A stretch of DNA of 64,000 bases from Hyphomicrobiales bacterium (GCA_900472575.1 UCIV01000013.1:112423-176422); one strand, 5' to 3'. Counted from the stretch's first letter, positions 36,371 through 44,757 are shown. The notes: generated from the letters alone by a model not told the origin. Translations and numbers: made by a program.

Positions 36371-37602
36371 TTGCTTGCCCCCGGTTCAATCACGCTATTG
36401 ACCAAGGCTGTTTCCCGGCCGGCGTTCGAAAATTCCTCATGAACCGTCGCCCCATCGGCAAGCTGCGACTGCCCTTCCACGACAACGTGAGCACCGTCCT
36501 CTATCCCCTTGGTGATTGCCGTATCGCTTCCGTTGGAGCGGGAAACCGTCACCAGCGTCTTGTGGGCCTTCCTGTCATCCCCGATCGTGTAGATGAAGGG
36601 AGTATCGGCACCCGGATTGACCGCAACTGTCGGCACCACGATATTCTCTTCACCGCCGTTGAAATGTACCGTCACGTTGACAGACTGGCCAGGCCATAGC
36701 TCTCCACCCGGATTATCGAACTGCGCCTTTGCCAGAATGGTACCCGAGGCTGTGTCCACCGTGTTGTCGAAAAAGCTGAGCTTGCCGGAAACGACCTCAT
36801 CCGACGAAGACTGAGGCAGCGCATCGACGGTAATTTCACTACCCGAAAATCCCCGGCGCAATTCACCGAGATACCCTTCCGGCAGATGAAAGCTGACATA
36901 GATCGGGTCATATTTCTCGATCGTCACCACGGTGGATCCGACCCCGAGATAGGCACCGACACTGACCGCGATATCGCCGAGACGCCCTTCGAAAGGCGCG
37001 CGGATTTCGGTGTGCTCTAAATTGACCTGATCGGCTGCGATCGTTGCCTTGTCGCTTTGGACCGTTGCGGCGCTGGTATCGCGCGTGGCCTGCGCCTCGT
37101 CGACCGATTGCTGCGTGCCGGCACTGCGATCGACGAGCGTTTTCGCCCGGGCAAGCGCGGTCTCGGCCCCCCTCAGCGTTGCCTGATCCCGCGCCAGCAG
37201 TGCCTTGTCCTTGTCGAGTACCGCCACAAGGCTGCGATCATCCAGCTTGGCGATCAGGTCGCCGGCCTTGACGACATCGCCGTCATGCGCGGTGATCGAC
37301 AGCACCGATCCGGCTTCCTGGGCGGCGATCGTGGTGTTTTCATCGGCAACAGCTGCCCCCGTGGCAGTGACATCGAGCGGCAAAGCCATCTTCACGGCAG
37401 CAACGGTCTTGACTGCCGGGGGCTGGCCATTGCCTCGCCCACGCTGCCCGTTCCGGCCACCATCCTGCGATTGCTCGTTTGCTGCCGTCTTACCCGCCGA
37501 AGCTTGCGGATTGAGCTGATCGAGAAAGGGAAGCTGCGCTCGAAAATGCCATCCGGCAGCTGCCACTACGGCAAAACAAGCCACGATCCAGATCTTCTTC
37601 AT
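36367..37602 (-). CDS. RND efflux periplasmic adaptor (MdtA-like)
   Basis: Adaptor of 411 aa with an N-terminal membrane anchor or uncleaved signal (KKIWIVACFAVVAAAGWHF) and no lipobox. A low-complexity linker rich in Gly, Gln and Arg (GRNGQRGRGNGQPP) precedes the lipoyl halves: AVADENTTIAAQEAGSVLSI and ITAHDGDVVKAGDLIAKLDD, and the second half EIRAPFEGRLGDIAVSVGAY. The barrel reads GGELWPGQSVNVTVHF. First gene of a two-gene RND operon on the minus strand, with no dedicated regulator beside it other than the RpiR gene, which I assign to the other direction. Confidence 0.9.
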   Translation of the reverse strand: MKKIWIVACFAVVAAAGWHFRAQLPFLDQLNPQASAGKTAANEQSQDGGRNGQRGRGNGQPPAVKTVAAVKMALPLDVTATGAAVADENTTIAAQEAGSVLSITAHDGDVVKAGDLIAKLDDRSLVAVLDKDKALLARDQATLRGAETALARAKTLVDRSAGTQQSVDEAQATRDTSAATVQSDKATIAADQVNLEHTEIRAPFEGRLGDIAVSVGAYLGVGSTVVTIEKYDPIYVSFHLPEGYLGELRRGFSGSEITVDALPQSSSDEVVSGKLSFFDNTVDTASGTILAKAQFDNPGGELWPGQSVNVTVHFNGGEENIVVPTVAVNPGADTPFIYTIGDDRKAHKTLVTVSRSNGSDTAITKGIEDGAHVVVEGQSQLADGATVHEEFSNAGRETALVNSVIEPGASN

Positions 37603-37746
37603 GCCGGTAGTTCTCCATCAGGGCCTTGCCTCTGTGGAGGAGGATATTGCGCTCAAAACGGCGAAAAGCCAGCGAACACAGCGGCCTGCGGATTAAATCT
37701 TGGTAAGGATGCGCGGGATCTCATGAAGCAAAAACGTAACATTCGA

Positions 37747-38595
37747 TCAGTAAAGATCGCCAAGCTCTTCATGGATTGCCGAGATAATCTCGGCGCGTTG
37801 CTGGGCCGAACGCCCGGCATGCGCCGCATAGGTCAGCGCCAGCAGCCTCACTGTGCTCAGAATAGTCGTATGCGAGGGGCCGAGCGCGAAGCTCGCCACA
37901 TGGCAGGGTAATACGACATTCGAATATCGCTGCGCTTCCAGCATCGAATTTCGGTCGGTAATGGTGATGATATTGAGACGGCTCGTCGCAGCATGGCTGA
38001 GGATCGGTTTCAGGATCGGCTGGTGCGGTGGCAAGGTCACCAGAAGCAGTACGTCCTTCGGCCCGGTCATTGCAAGATCTTCCGCCCAGGAGCCCTGGTT
38101 GATGCCGAGGATCATGACGCTGTGCCTGAGACGCGAAAAGACCAGCCTCGCATAGCGCGCCACACCCTCTTCCACACCAAGCCCGAGAACCCAAACTTTT
38201 GGCGCAGCACCGATCAGTTCGGCGGCCTGCCGCACCTTGTCGGAGCGCATTTCCTCAAATGTCTTGGTGAGGTTTTTCAGTTCCAGTTCCAGATGCGCAC
38301 CGATCGTACGCCCCAGCGCCACCTGTTCCGACTGCGTCACGGAATAGCCGTAAGGCTCCGTGCGGTTGCGCTCTTCACGCGCTTGAAGCTTTACCTCGTT
38401 AAAATCCGCATAGCCGAGATGCTGGAAGAAACGCGCGGCGGTTGCCTTCGATACTCCGGCCATCTCTGCGATCTCGGTTGCCGAATGTGTCAGGATATCG
38501 TCCTGCCGGTCGAGGATCAGCTGGGCAAGCTTTTGCTCACCGGCCGTCAGCCGCTGGTAGCGTTCCTGAATGCGCAAGACGAGACGCGAGGCCAT
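37747..38595 (-). CDS. RpiR-family transcriptional regulator (HTH plus SIS domain)
   Basis: A 282-aa protein. The N-terminal HTH_6 domain reads LRIQERYQRLTAGEQKLAQL, then SATEIAEMAGVSKATAARFF and QHLGYADFNEVKLQAREERN. The C-terminal SIS domain (about 120-260) has KVWVLGLGVEEGVARYARLV and DVLLLVTLPPHQPILKPILS, where serines seen in sugar-phosphate-binding SIS domains are partly replaced. RpiR proteins usually sense phosphorylated sugars, but many rhizobial members control amino-acid or nucleobase-type transporters. Divergent from the cyclo-ligase/ABC operon with 97 bp between; a cluster of TGAAAC repeats there is the likely operator. Confidence 0.9.
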   Translation of the reverse strand: MASRLVLRIQERYQRLTAGEQKLAQLILDRQDDILTHSATEIAEMAGVSKATAARFFQHLGYADFNEVKLQAREERNRTEPYGYSVTQSEQVALGRTIGAHLELELKNLTKTFEEMRSDKVRQAAELIGAAPKVWVLGLGVEEGVARYARLVFSRLRHSVMILGINQGSWAEDLAMTGPKDVLLLVTLPPHQPILKPILSHAATSRLNIITITDRNSMLEAQRYSNVVLPCHVASFALGPSHTTILSTVRLLALTYAAHAGRSAQQRAEIISAIHEELGDLY

Positions 38596-38649
38596 GATTT
38601 CTCCGGTTTGCCGCTCTGCATAAAAAGATTAGCACCCCTCTTGCAACAA

Positions 38650-38685
38650 TGAAACTATTGTTTCACAATTATGAAACATTGAAAC
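38650..38685. promoter_or_regulatory. Candidate RpiR operator: TGAAAC repeat cluster
   Basis: A perfect palindrome TGAAAC-TATT-GTTTCA (38650-38665) is followed by two direct copies of TGAAAC at 38672-38677 and 38680-38685. RpiR-family sites are often TGAAA-N-TTTCA palindromes, which fits. The cluster ends 8 bp before the first gene of the plus-strand operon. Confidence 0.6.
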
Positions 38686-38692
38686 AGAGGCC

Positions 38693-39433
38693 ATGATGGC
38701 ACAACCACGCGTCATCCGTCAGAGAATATGGGACAACCTTAAGGCTGTCGCACGCCCTGACACGCGCTTCCATCTAAGCTTCAGCGAGTTCATTCCCGAT
38801 TTCGAAGGCGTCGAGCAGGCGACCGATCGGCTGACGGCCCTGCCGGCCTTCGCCCACTCCAAACTCGCCTTCGTCACACCCGACAATTCCATGACCGAGT
38901 TGCGCCGCCGGCTGATCGTCGAGGGCAAAGCCTTCGTCATGTCGACCTACAACATGCAGCGCGGTTTTCTCTACATGGCCCGCGGCATTGTTCCGCCGGA
39001 AGCCGCCCCATTTGCGGCATGGCTGGATGGAATGGAGTATTTTGCCCGCCCCATCAGCCTTGAGGAACTGACCGGGATCGGCCGGTTCGACCTGCTTGCC
39101 ACCGGCGCATCGGCTGTGACCAAGGACGGCATTCGTTTCGGCAAGGGCCACACCTATTTCGATCTCGAATGGGGCATGTTCACCGATCTGGGCCTCGTAG
39201 ACGAAAAGACGCCGGTCGCGGCAATCGTCCATGACGTGCAGGTGGTCGATGAACAGCTGAGCCCCAGCGAAACCGACATCCAGGTGGATTTCATCGCCAC
39301 CCCGAGCCGCCTTGCAACGGTCGAGCGCCACAACCGGCGCCCCCGCGGCATCAAATGGGAGCAGCTGACGCGCGACGAGATCGCCGATACGCCGCCGCTG
39401 AAAGAGCTTGCCCGCATGCGCGGCATCGCCTGA
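38693..39433 (+). CDS. 5-formyltetrahydrofolate cyclo-ligase-like protein (paralogue 1)
   Basis: A 246-aa protein of the 5-FTHF cyclo-ligase (MTHFS) fold. The recognisable parts are VIRQRIWDNLKAVARPDTRF at the start and the phosphate-binding region DGIRFGKGHTYFDLEWGMF, equivalent to the RxGxGxGYYD motif of true cyclo-ligases but altered. VAAIVHDVQVVDEQLSPSETDIQVDFIATPSR matches the ILP...D-D.V.TP-type C-terminal block. It is much longer than bacterial cyclo-ligases (about 190-200 aa) and related to paralogue 2 at 42839. Such paralogues (COG0212) have been linked by comparative genomics to thiamin metabolism rather than folate. First gene of the RpiR-linked operon. The catalytic reaction is unknown. 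Confidence 0.75.
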   Translation: MMAQPRVIRQRIWDNLKAVARPDTRFHLSFSEFIPDFEGVEQATDRLTALPAFAHSKLAFVTPDNSMTELRRRLIVEGKAFVMSTYNMQRGFLYMARGIVPPEAAPFAAWLDGMEYFARPISLEELTGIGRFDLLATGASAVTKDGIRFGKGHTYFDLEWGMFTDLGLVDEKTPVAAIVHDVQVVDEQLSPSETDIQVDFIATPSRLATVERHNRRPRGIKWEQLTRDEIADTPPLKELARMRGIA

Positions 39434-39476
39434 CCCAGAGTTTCAAGACTTCACCCCGACAATAAGGAACAGCCCG

Positions 39477-40448
39477 ATGCATCTTTCCCTCAACCGTCGC
39501 CATTTCATGGGCCTGATGGGCGCCGCCGCGACCATGCCGATGATGGGCCGCATGGCTTCCGCCGCCACCCCGTTCAACTTCCAGGCCTCGTGGATCAACG
39601 ATGCCGAATTCGCTGGTTATTTCCTCGCCGCCGACAAGGGCTATTACAAGGAAGCAGGCCTTGAGCTGGAATATCTCTCCGGCGGCCCGGACGTCATCCC
39701 GGAAAGCTCGATCATCGCCGGCAAGGCCGACCTGACGCTCACCACCCCCGACACCACGATCAAGGCGATCGTCGAACAGGGCGCACCGTTCAGGATCATC
39801 GGTGCCCAGTACCAGAAGAACCCGATCGGCATCGTGTCTCTCGCCAAGAACCCGATCAAGGAGCCAAAGGACCTGATCGGCAAGACGCTCGCCGTTCCGC
39901 CGGTCAACGTCATCTCTGTCGAAGCCATGCTGAAAATTTCGGGCATCGACCGCGCACAGGTCAACATCGTGCCTTACGCCTACGACCCGACCCCGCTGAT
40001 CAAGGGCGAGATCGACGCTTCCGTCGACTTCACCACCAACGTTCCCTTCACCATCAAGCAGGCCGGCGAAGAAGCAACCTCCTTCCTGCTCTATGATTTC
40101 GGCTTCACCATCTTCAACGACACCGTCGTCGTCACCGAAGAAACCTTGAAGGCCAAGCGCAAGGAAATCGTCGCCTTCCTCAAGGCCAGCCGCAAGGGTT
40201 GGGAAGAAAACCTCAAGGATCCGGCAGCCTTCCCGAAGACCTTTGCCGATACCTGGTTCAAGGGCACCGGCCGTTCGATCGAGAACGAGGTCTATTTCAA
40301 CACTGCGCAGAAGCCGCTGATCGAAAATGCCAAGGGCATCTTCTCGATGAGCGAGGAGGCGATCGCCGCCAATATCGAGGCACTTGCCGCCGTCGGCATC
40401 ACCGCCAAGCGCGAACACTTCGACACCACCGTTCTCGAAGAAGTTTGA
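39477..40448 (+). CDS. NMT1/THI5-like ABC transporter substrate-binding protein
   Basis: Periplasmic binding protein of 323 aa. The signal peptide has a twin-arginine motif (LNRRHFMGLMGAAATM) and a likely cleavage after MASA. The mature protein begins FNFQASWINDAEFAGYFLAA and has the NMT1/SsuA pattern: DKGYYKEAGLELEYLSGGPD, GKADLTLTTPDTTIKAI and YDPTPLIKGEIDASVDF. It is most like binding proteins of the ThiY (formylaminopyrimidine) and RibY group in overall style; this is judged by eye. ATG 39477 has an AAGGA ribosome site. The stop overlaps the ATPase start by one base (TGATG). Confidence 0.85.
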   Translation: MHLSLNRRHFMGLMGAAATMPMMGRMASAATPFNFQASWINDAEFAGYFLAADKGYYKEAGLELEYLSGGPDVIPESSIIAGKADLTLTTPDTTIKAIVEQGAPFRIIGAQYQKNPIGIVSLAKNPIKEPKDLIGKTLAVPPVNVISVEAMLKISGIDRAQVNIVPYAYDPTPLIKGEIDASVDFTTNVPFTIKQAGEEATSFLLYDFGFTIFNDTVVVTEETLKAKRKEIVAFLKASRKGWEENLKDPAAFPKTFADTWFKGTGRSIENEVYFNTAQKPLIENAKGIFSMSEEAIAANIEALAAVGITAKREHFDTTVLEEV

Positions 40449-41218
40449 TGACCTCTCAAACCGGCATTGCGCTTGAAACCGTCTCGCGCTCCTTTCAGGG
40501 GCGCGGGACTGTCGTTCAGGCGCTCGACAATGTTTCTCTCGATTGCCCCGCAGGCTCGTTCACGGCGCTGATCGGCCCGTCCGGCTGCGGCAAGTCCACC
40601 ATGCTGCGCCTGGCACTCGGCCTCGATGACGCGACATCGGGCGAGATCGGCATTGCCGGCATGAAACCGCAGCAGGCGGCAAAAGCCGGCTTGACGGGCG
40701 TCGCCTTTCAGGATGCCGCGCTGATGCCCTGGCGCAGTGTCGAGGACAATATCGCCCTGCCGCTCGACGTGCTCGGCCGCAAACGCGCCGATTTTACCGC
40801 CAAGATCGCCGAACTGATCGCACTCGTCGGCCTCAAGGGTTTCGAAAAGGCGCTTCCCGGCGAACTTTCAGGCGGCATGCGCCAGCGCGTCGCCATCGCC
40901 CGTGCCCTCGTCACCGATCCCAAGGTTCTTTTCCTCGACGAACCGTTCGGCGCGCTCGATCAAATTCTTCGTCGCCAGATGAATATCGAGTTGCAGCGCA
41001 TCTGGATGGAAAACCGCGCGACGACCCTGCTCGTCACCCACGGCATAGACGAGGCCGTTTTCCTCGCCGACCGTGTCGTCGTCATGCAAAGCCGACCGGG
41101 CCGCATCGGCAAGATCGTCGACATCCCGCTCGCGCGCCCTCGCCTGCCGGAAGTGTTTACCACACCGGAATTCCACGCCCTCGAAGATCAGGTCGCGGAG
41201 GCGCTGGATGGCCACTGA
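40448..41218 (+). CDS. ABC transporter ATP-binding protein (SsuB/TauB/ThiZ type)
   Basis: A 256-aa ATPase with Walker A GPSGCGKST (43-51), Q-loop VAFQDAALMPWRSVEDNIAL, signature LSGGMRQRVAIARALVTDP, Walker B VLFLDEPFGALDQI and H-loop LLVTHGIDEAVFLADRVVVM. This is the pattern of the nitrate/sulfonate/taurine family that also includes ThiZ. The start codon overlaps the binding-protein stop, and its own end overlaps the fused permease by 11 bases, so the three are translated as a coupled unit. Confidence 0.9.
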   Translation: MTSQTGIALETVSRSFQGRGTVVQALDNVSLDCPAGSFTALIGPSGCGKSTMLRLALGLDDATSGEIGIAGMKPQQAAKAGLTGVAFQDAALMPWRSVEDNIALPLDVLGRKRADFTAKIAELIALVGLKGFEKALPGELSGGMRQRVAIARALVTDPKVLFLDEPFGALDQILRRQMNIELQRIWMENRATTLLVTHGIDEAVFLADRVVVMQSRPGRIGKIVDIPLARPRLPEVFTTPEFHALEDQVAEALDGH

Positions 41219-42818
41219 GACGGCGCTGAAGGCTTCTTCGGGTATGACCAGGGGAACCAGCGGTTTCCGCCACTGGTCCGCGCTCAGAAACGCAGCAATC
41301 CTGCTTGTCCTCTGGGAAGTGCTCGGCCGTTTCAAGCTCGTCGCCGGCGGCGCACTGCCTGCTCCGTCCGAAGTCCTTATCCGCTTCTGGTCGGATCGCG
41401 GTGATTATCCCGCCCATATCCTCGCCACGTTTCAAGGCGCGTCACTCGGCTTCTTGATCGGCAATGGCCTTGCCATCCTCGCCGGCATCCTCTTCGCCGT
41501 TTCGCCGGTTGCGGCACGCCTCGGTCGCGGCCTCAATGTCGCGATCTTCGCGCTGCCGCCGATCGCCATCTCCCCGATCCTCGTGCTGACCTTTTCCGGC
41601 ATGACCCCGCGCGTCGTGCTGGCTGCGCTCGGCTGCTATTTCGTCACCATGAGCGCCACCGTCACCGGCATCAGCCAGACGGATAGGCGCATGCTCGACG
41701 TCGTTCGCGCCTATGGCGGCGACCGTCTTGCCCTCCTGCGCCTTGTCGAAATCCGCGCCGCCCTGCCCGCCATCCTCGCCGGCCTGCGTATTGCGGCACC
41801 CGCTGCCGTGCTTGGCTCGATCCTGGCGGAATTCGGCGGCGGCGGCCGTTTCGGCCTCGGTGCCTATCTGATCGGCTCGCTCGGCCGTGCCGATCCCGCC
41901 CGTCTTTGGGGCATCGGTCTTGCTGCCACCGCCATGGCGCTGATCGCCTACGGCATTTTCGCCCTCATAGAAGCCCGCCTCACCCGTTCCACCCGCGCCG
42001 TCACCGTCGCGGCAACGCCGCCCGGCATCCGTTCCGAAGGCAACTGGCTTTCCACAATCGCCATCACACTCGCCTCGATCGCACTTCCCTTCATCGTCTG
42101 GTGGCTGCTGCTCAAAATCCTTGGCACACCGGCCATGATCGCCAAAACTCCGGCTGGCGTCTTCGACTATCTCTTCCTCGCCCCATCGGCGACCTCGGCG
42201 CAGACCCGCCTTCTCGCAGCACTCGGCCAGACGCTGCCGATGACGCTGATCGGCATGGCCGCCGGCCTCGCCTTCGCCTTCGGGCTTGCCCTCGCCTCGG
42301 TCGTGCGCCCCGGCATCGTCCGTTCGTTCATGCCGGTGGCACTGGTGACGCAGACCATGCCGCTCGTGGCGCTGACGCCGCTGCTCGTGCTGCTTCTCGG
42401 CCGCGGTCCTTCGGTCATCCTGTGGATCACCATCTCGGTCACCTTCTTCCCGGCCTTCGTTACGCTGGCGCAAGGCCTCGGCATGGTGTCGCGCGGCGCG
42501 CTCGATGTGGTGCGCGCCTATGGCGCAAGCCCCTTCACCCAGCTCAGGCTCGTCTCGATCCCGGCATCCCTGCCCTATCTCTTCGCCGCCATGCGGCTTG
42601 CCGTTCCACGCGCGCTTTTGGGCGTGATGATCGCCGAGTGGCTCGCCACCGGCACCGGGCTCGGCAATCTTCTGAACCAGTCGCGAGGTTATCTCGATTA
42701 CGGCATGATCTGGACGGTCGCCGTGGTCTCGGTCCTCATCTCGGTTCTCTTCTACCAAATCGTCATCGTCATCGAACGGCAGGTGCTGCGCAAACGCGGC
42801 ATGCAGCCGGCCGCCTAA
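41208..42818 (+). CDS. ABC transporter permease, two permease domains fused
   Basis: A 536-aa inner-membrane protein carrying two complete BPD-type permease modules in tandem. Module 1 spans about residues 20-265 with coupling loop MLDVVRAYGGDRLALLRLVE and ALPAILAGLRIAAPAAVLGS. Module 2 spans about 280-530 with RGALDVVRAYGASPFTQLRL and the similar SIPASLPYLFAAMRLAVPRA. The usual partner arrangement in this family is a homodimer of a single permease of about 250 aa; here both halves are on one chain and have diverged, so the pore would be asymmetric. ATG 41208 lies inside the ATPase end. The cyclo-ligase-like paralogue 2 follows by 20 bp. Confidence 0.88.
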   Translation: MATETALKASSGMTRGTSGFRHWSALRNAAILLVLWEVLGRFKLVAGGALPAPSEVLIRFWSDRGDYPAHILATFQGASLGFLIGNGLAILAGILFAVSPVAARLGRGLNVAIFALPPIAISPILVLTFSGMTPRVVLAALGCYFVTMSATVTGISQTDRRMLDVVRAYGGDRLALLRLVEIRAALPAILAGLRIAAPAAVLGSILAEFGGGGRFGLGAYLIGSLGRADPARLWGIGLAATAMALIAYGIFALIEARLTRSTRAVTVAATPPGIRSEGNWLSTIAITLASIALPFIVWWLLLKILGTPAMIAKTPAGVFDYLFLAPSATSAQTRLLAALGQTLPMTLIGMAAGLAFAFGLALASVVRPGIVRSFMPVALVTQTMPLVALTPLLVLLLGRGPSVILWITISVTFFPAFVTLAQGLGMVSRGALDVVRAYGASPFTQLRLVSIPASLPYLFAAMRLAVPRALLGVMIAEWLATGTGLGNLLNQSRGYLDYGMIWTVAVVSVLISVLFYQIVIVIERQVLRKRGMQPAA

Positions 42819-42838
42819 AGTTTTAAAGGAGCACCCCC

Positions 42839-43606
42839 ATGTCCCCTCAGACGTCCAATTACGCTGAAATCGCCGATCACAAGTCTTCCGTGCGCGAACG
42901 CGTCTGGACCGAATTGCGAAAGGTCGCCGTCGCTGACAGCCGTTTTCATTTCGATTTCGGCGAATTCATCGCCGATTTCGAAGGCGGTGAGGCGGCCGTC
43001 GAGCGCTTACTCGACAACCCCTATTACCGTGACGCGCGCCTGATCTTCATCACGCCCGACAACTGCCTCGACCGGCTGCGCCTTCAGGCGCTGAAGGATG
43101 GCAAGCTGGTGCTGATGACCACCTATTCGATCAAGCGCGGCTTCTGGCTGCTCGACCCGAAGAAGATCGCGCCGGAAATCTATCTCTATGCCTCGACCCT
43201 CGATGGCATGGAACGCGTCGGCGAGCACATGACCCTTGCTGATATCCAGACCAAGCTCCCGAATGTCGACTACATGGTCACCGGCACCGGCGCGATCAAT
43301 CTGGAAGGCGTGCGCTTCGGCAAGGGTCACGGTTTCTTCGATGCCGAATGGGGCATGCTCTACCAGCTCGGCAAGATTTCCGTCGAAACCCCCTGCGCCG
43401 CCGTCGTCCACGACTGCCAGGTCCTGTCGGAAAAGCTCAACCCCGATGTCTACGACACCGTCGTCGACGTAATCTTCACGCCCACCCGCTCGATCAACGT
43501 CTCGGGCCCGCACAAGCCGACCTGCGGCATCATCTGGGATCGCCTCGACCAGCACATGTTCGACACCATCCCGCCGCTGCAGGAACTGAAAGCCATGGGC
43601 CTATAA
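42839..43606 (+). CDS. 5-formyltetrahydrofolate cyclo-ligase-like protein (paralogue 2)
   Basis: A 255-aa paralogue of the protein at 38693. The two share an N-terminal pattern (RERVWTELRKVAVADSRFHF with GEFIADFEGG here), TPDN in the middle, LDGME, and VTGTGAINLEGVRFGKGHGF with FDAEWGML, where GKGHGFFD stands for the GxGxGYYD loop of cyclo-ligases. The C-terminal DCQVLSEKLNPDVYDTVVDV and IFTPTR complete the fold. The match to better-known rhizobial cyclo-ligase-annotated proteins looks stronger here than in paralogue 1. Two different copies flanking one transporter suggest successive or alternative steps on the imported compound (inference). Followed by a stem-loop. Confidence 0.78.
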   Translation: MSPQTSNYAEIADHKSSVRERVWTELRKVAVADSRFHFDFGEFIADFEGGEAAVERLLDNPYYRDARLIFITPDNCLDRLRLQALKDGKLVLMTTYSIKRGFWLLDPKKIAPEIYLYASTLDGMERVGEHMTLADIQTKLPNVDYMVTGTGAINLEGVRFGKGHGFFDAEWGMLYQLGKISVETPCAAVVHDCQVLSEKLNPDVYDTVVDVIFTPTRSINVSGPHKPTCGIIWDRLDQHMFDTIPPLQELKAMGL

Positions 43607-43918
43607 TTTTTCGTCTACCGACTACCGACTACCGACGGCAATGTCGGTAGTCCAGATCACTGGCAAGGCTTACGGTTCAGTGTCGCCGAGATTTGCTTGG
43701 ACCATGAGCGGCAACCCAACTTCCCCGAAAGCAGCTTTGTCAGTAGTCCTCGGCTACCGGAAAAAGCGTCGGCAACTTCGCTCCCATCGAAAAACTTGAC
43801 TCAACGAGTATAATTTTTCATTTCCCCCATGGATTGCATCGCCAAACAGGGGTAAAGCACCGCAAAACTGCGGTGCAGTGACAGTGCCGCCGCGCCTACC
43901 CCATTTGCGAGCACACCC
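43607..43918. other. Intergenic region with tandem 7-bp repeat and stem-loop
   Basis: Three perfect tandem copies of CTACCGA (43615-43635) run into a stem-loop in which GACTACCGAC (43627-43636) pairs with GTCGGTAGTC (43643-43652) around a 6-nt loop. No T run follows. It could end the cyclo-ligase/ABC operon. The rest, to the MetQ-like start at 43919, shows no gene and no clear promoter. Confidence 0.55.
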
Positions 43919-44713
43919 ATGGTCTCTCTCCGGCATATTCTTTCGGCAGCAATCCTCATCGCATCCTCCCTCACCGCCTCTGCCAGCATGGCGCAGGACG
44001 ACAAGCCGCTGCGCATCGCGCTTGCCACCAGCATTTCCAATCAGGCGGCAGAAGTCGCCGTCGAGGAGGCGAAGGCCCAAGGCCTCAAGGTCGAACTGAC
44101 CGAGTTCAACGACTGGAACACGCCGAACATGGCCGTCGCTGATCGCGAGATGGATGCTAACCTCTTCCAGCACATCCCCTATCTGGAATTCACCAATCAG
44201 GCCGGCGGCCGCGATCTTGTCGCTGTCGCCCCGGCATATGCCACGCCCTTCGGCCTCTATTCGAAGAAATACAAGTCGCTGCAAGACCTACCCGACAACG
44301 CCCAGATCGCCTTCTCCGGCGATGCGGTCAACACCGGTCGTTCGCTCCTCCTCCTCCAGCAGGCCAAGCTGGTTGAACTGAAGCCCGGTACCGGCCATCG
44401 CGCCACGCTCGAAGACGTCGTCAAGTGGGTGAAGCCGCTGCAGATCACCCAGCTCGACGGCCCGCAGATCGCCCGCGCGCTGGATGATGTGGATGCCGCC
44501 GCGACCTATCCGACCTTCGCAAAACTCGCAGGCCTCGATCCGGCCTCCGGCCTGATCTTCGAAAACGACCCAATCTACGCCTTCCAGTTCGTCACCCGGC
44601 CCGACATGCGCGACGATCCGCGCCTGCGCAAATTCATTGACATCTACCGCGGTTCTGACGCTGTAAAGGCAAAGCTTCGCTCGCTTTACGGAGACCTCGT
44701 TTCATTTCCGTAA
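43919..44713 (+). CDS. MetQ/NlpA-family substrate-binding protein
   Basis: A 264-aa periplasmic binding protein. A Sec signal peptide (MVSLRHILSAAILIASSLTA) ends near SMAQ with no lipobox, unlike most MetQ proteins. The mature part has the family pattern: EFNDWNTPNMAVADREMDAN, LFQHIPYLEFTNQAGG, and AYATPFGLYSKKYKSLQDLP, which includes the MetQ-type PxGLYSxKxKSLxxLPxxA block. MetQ-family proteins bind methionine or similar small compounds. No permease or ATPase gene of the MetNI type lies beside it. The lipoate-ligase-like gene starts 44 bp downstream in the same direction, suggesting a shared transcript. Confidence 0.85.
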   Translation: MVSLRHILSAAILIASSLTASASMAQDDKPLRIALATSISNQAAEVAVEEAKAQGLKVELTEFNDWNTPNMAVADREMDANLFQHIPYLEFTNQAGGRDLVAVAPAYATPFGLYSKKYKSLQDLPDNAQIAFSGDAVNTGRSLLLLQQAKLVELKPGTGHRATLEDVVKWVKPLQITQLDGPQIARALDDVDAAATYPTFAKLAGLDPASGLIFENDPIYAFQFVTRPDMRDDPRLRKFIDIYRGSDAVKAKLRSLYGDLVSFP

Positions 44714-44757
44714 GTGGGCGACGAAAAGCAGACAGTTTCAGATTGGGAAGCCAGAAG

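Noticed and set aside
34019..36442. Very long open frame (about 800 codons) antisense to the MdtB/MdtC-like RND gene
   Set aside because: Its translation is rich in Arg, His and Asp with no family resemblance, and the opposite strand encodes a full RND pump. Long antisense frames are normal in GC-rich DNA.
38596..38692. TPP riboswitch before the cyclo-ligase/ABC operon
   Set aside because: The spacer is only 97 bp and lacks the CUGAGA-type conserved core; repeats there fit a protein operator better.
41442..42758. Long open frame antisense to the fused permease
   Set aside because: Strongly biased composition (Glu, Gly, Arg) and no hydrophobic or catalytic pattern; a shadow of the permease.
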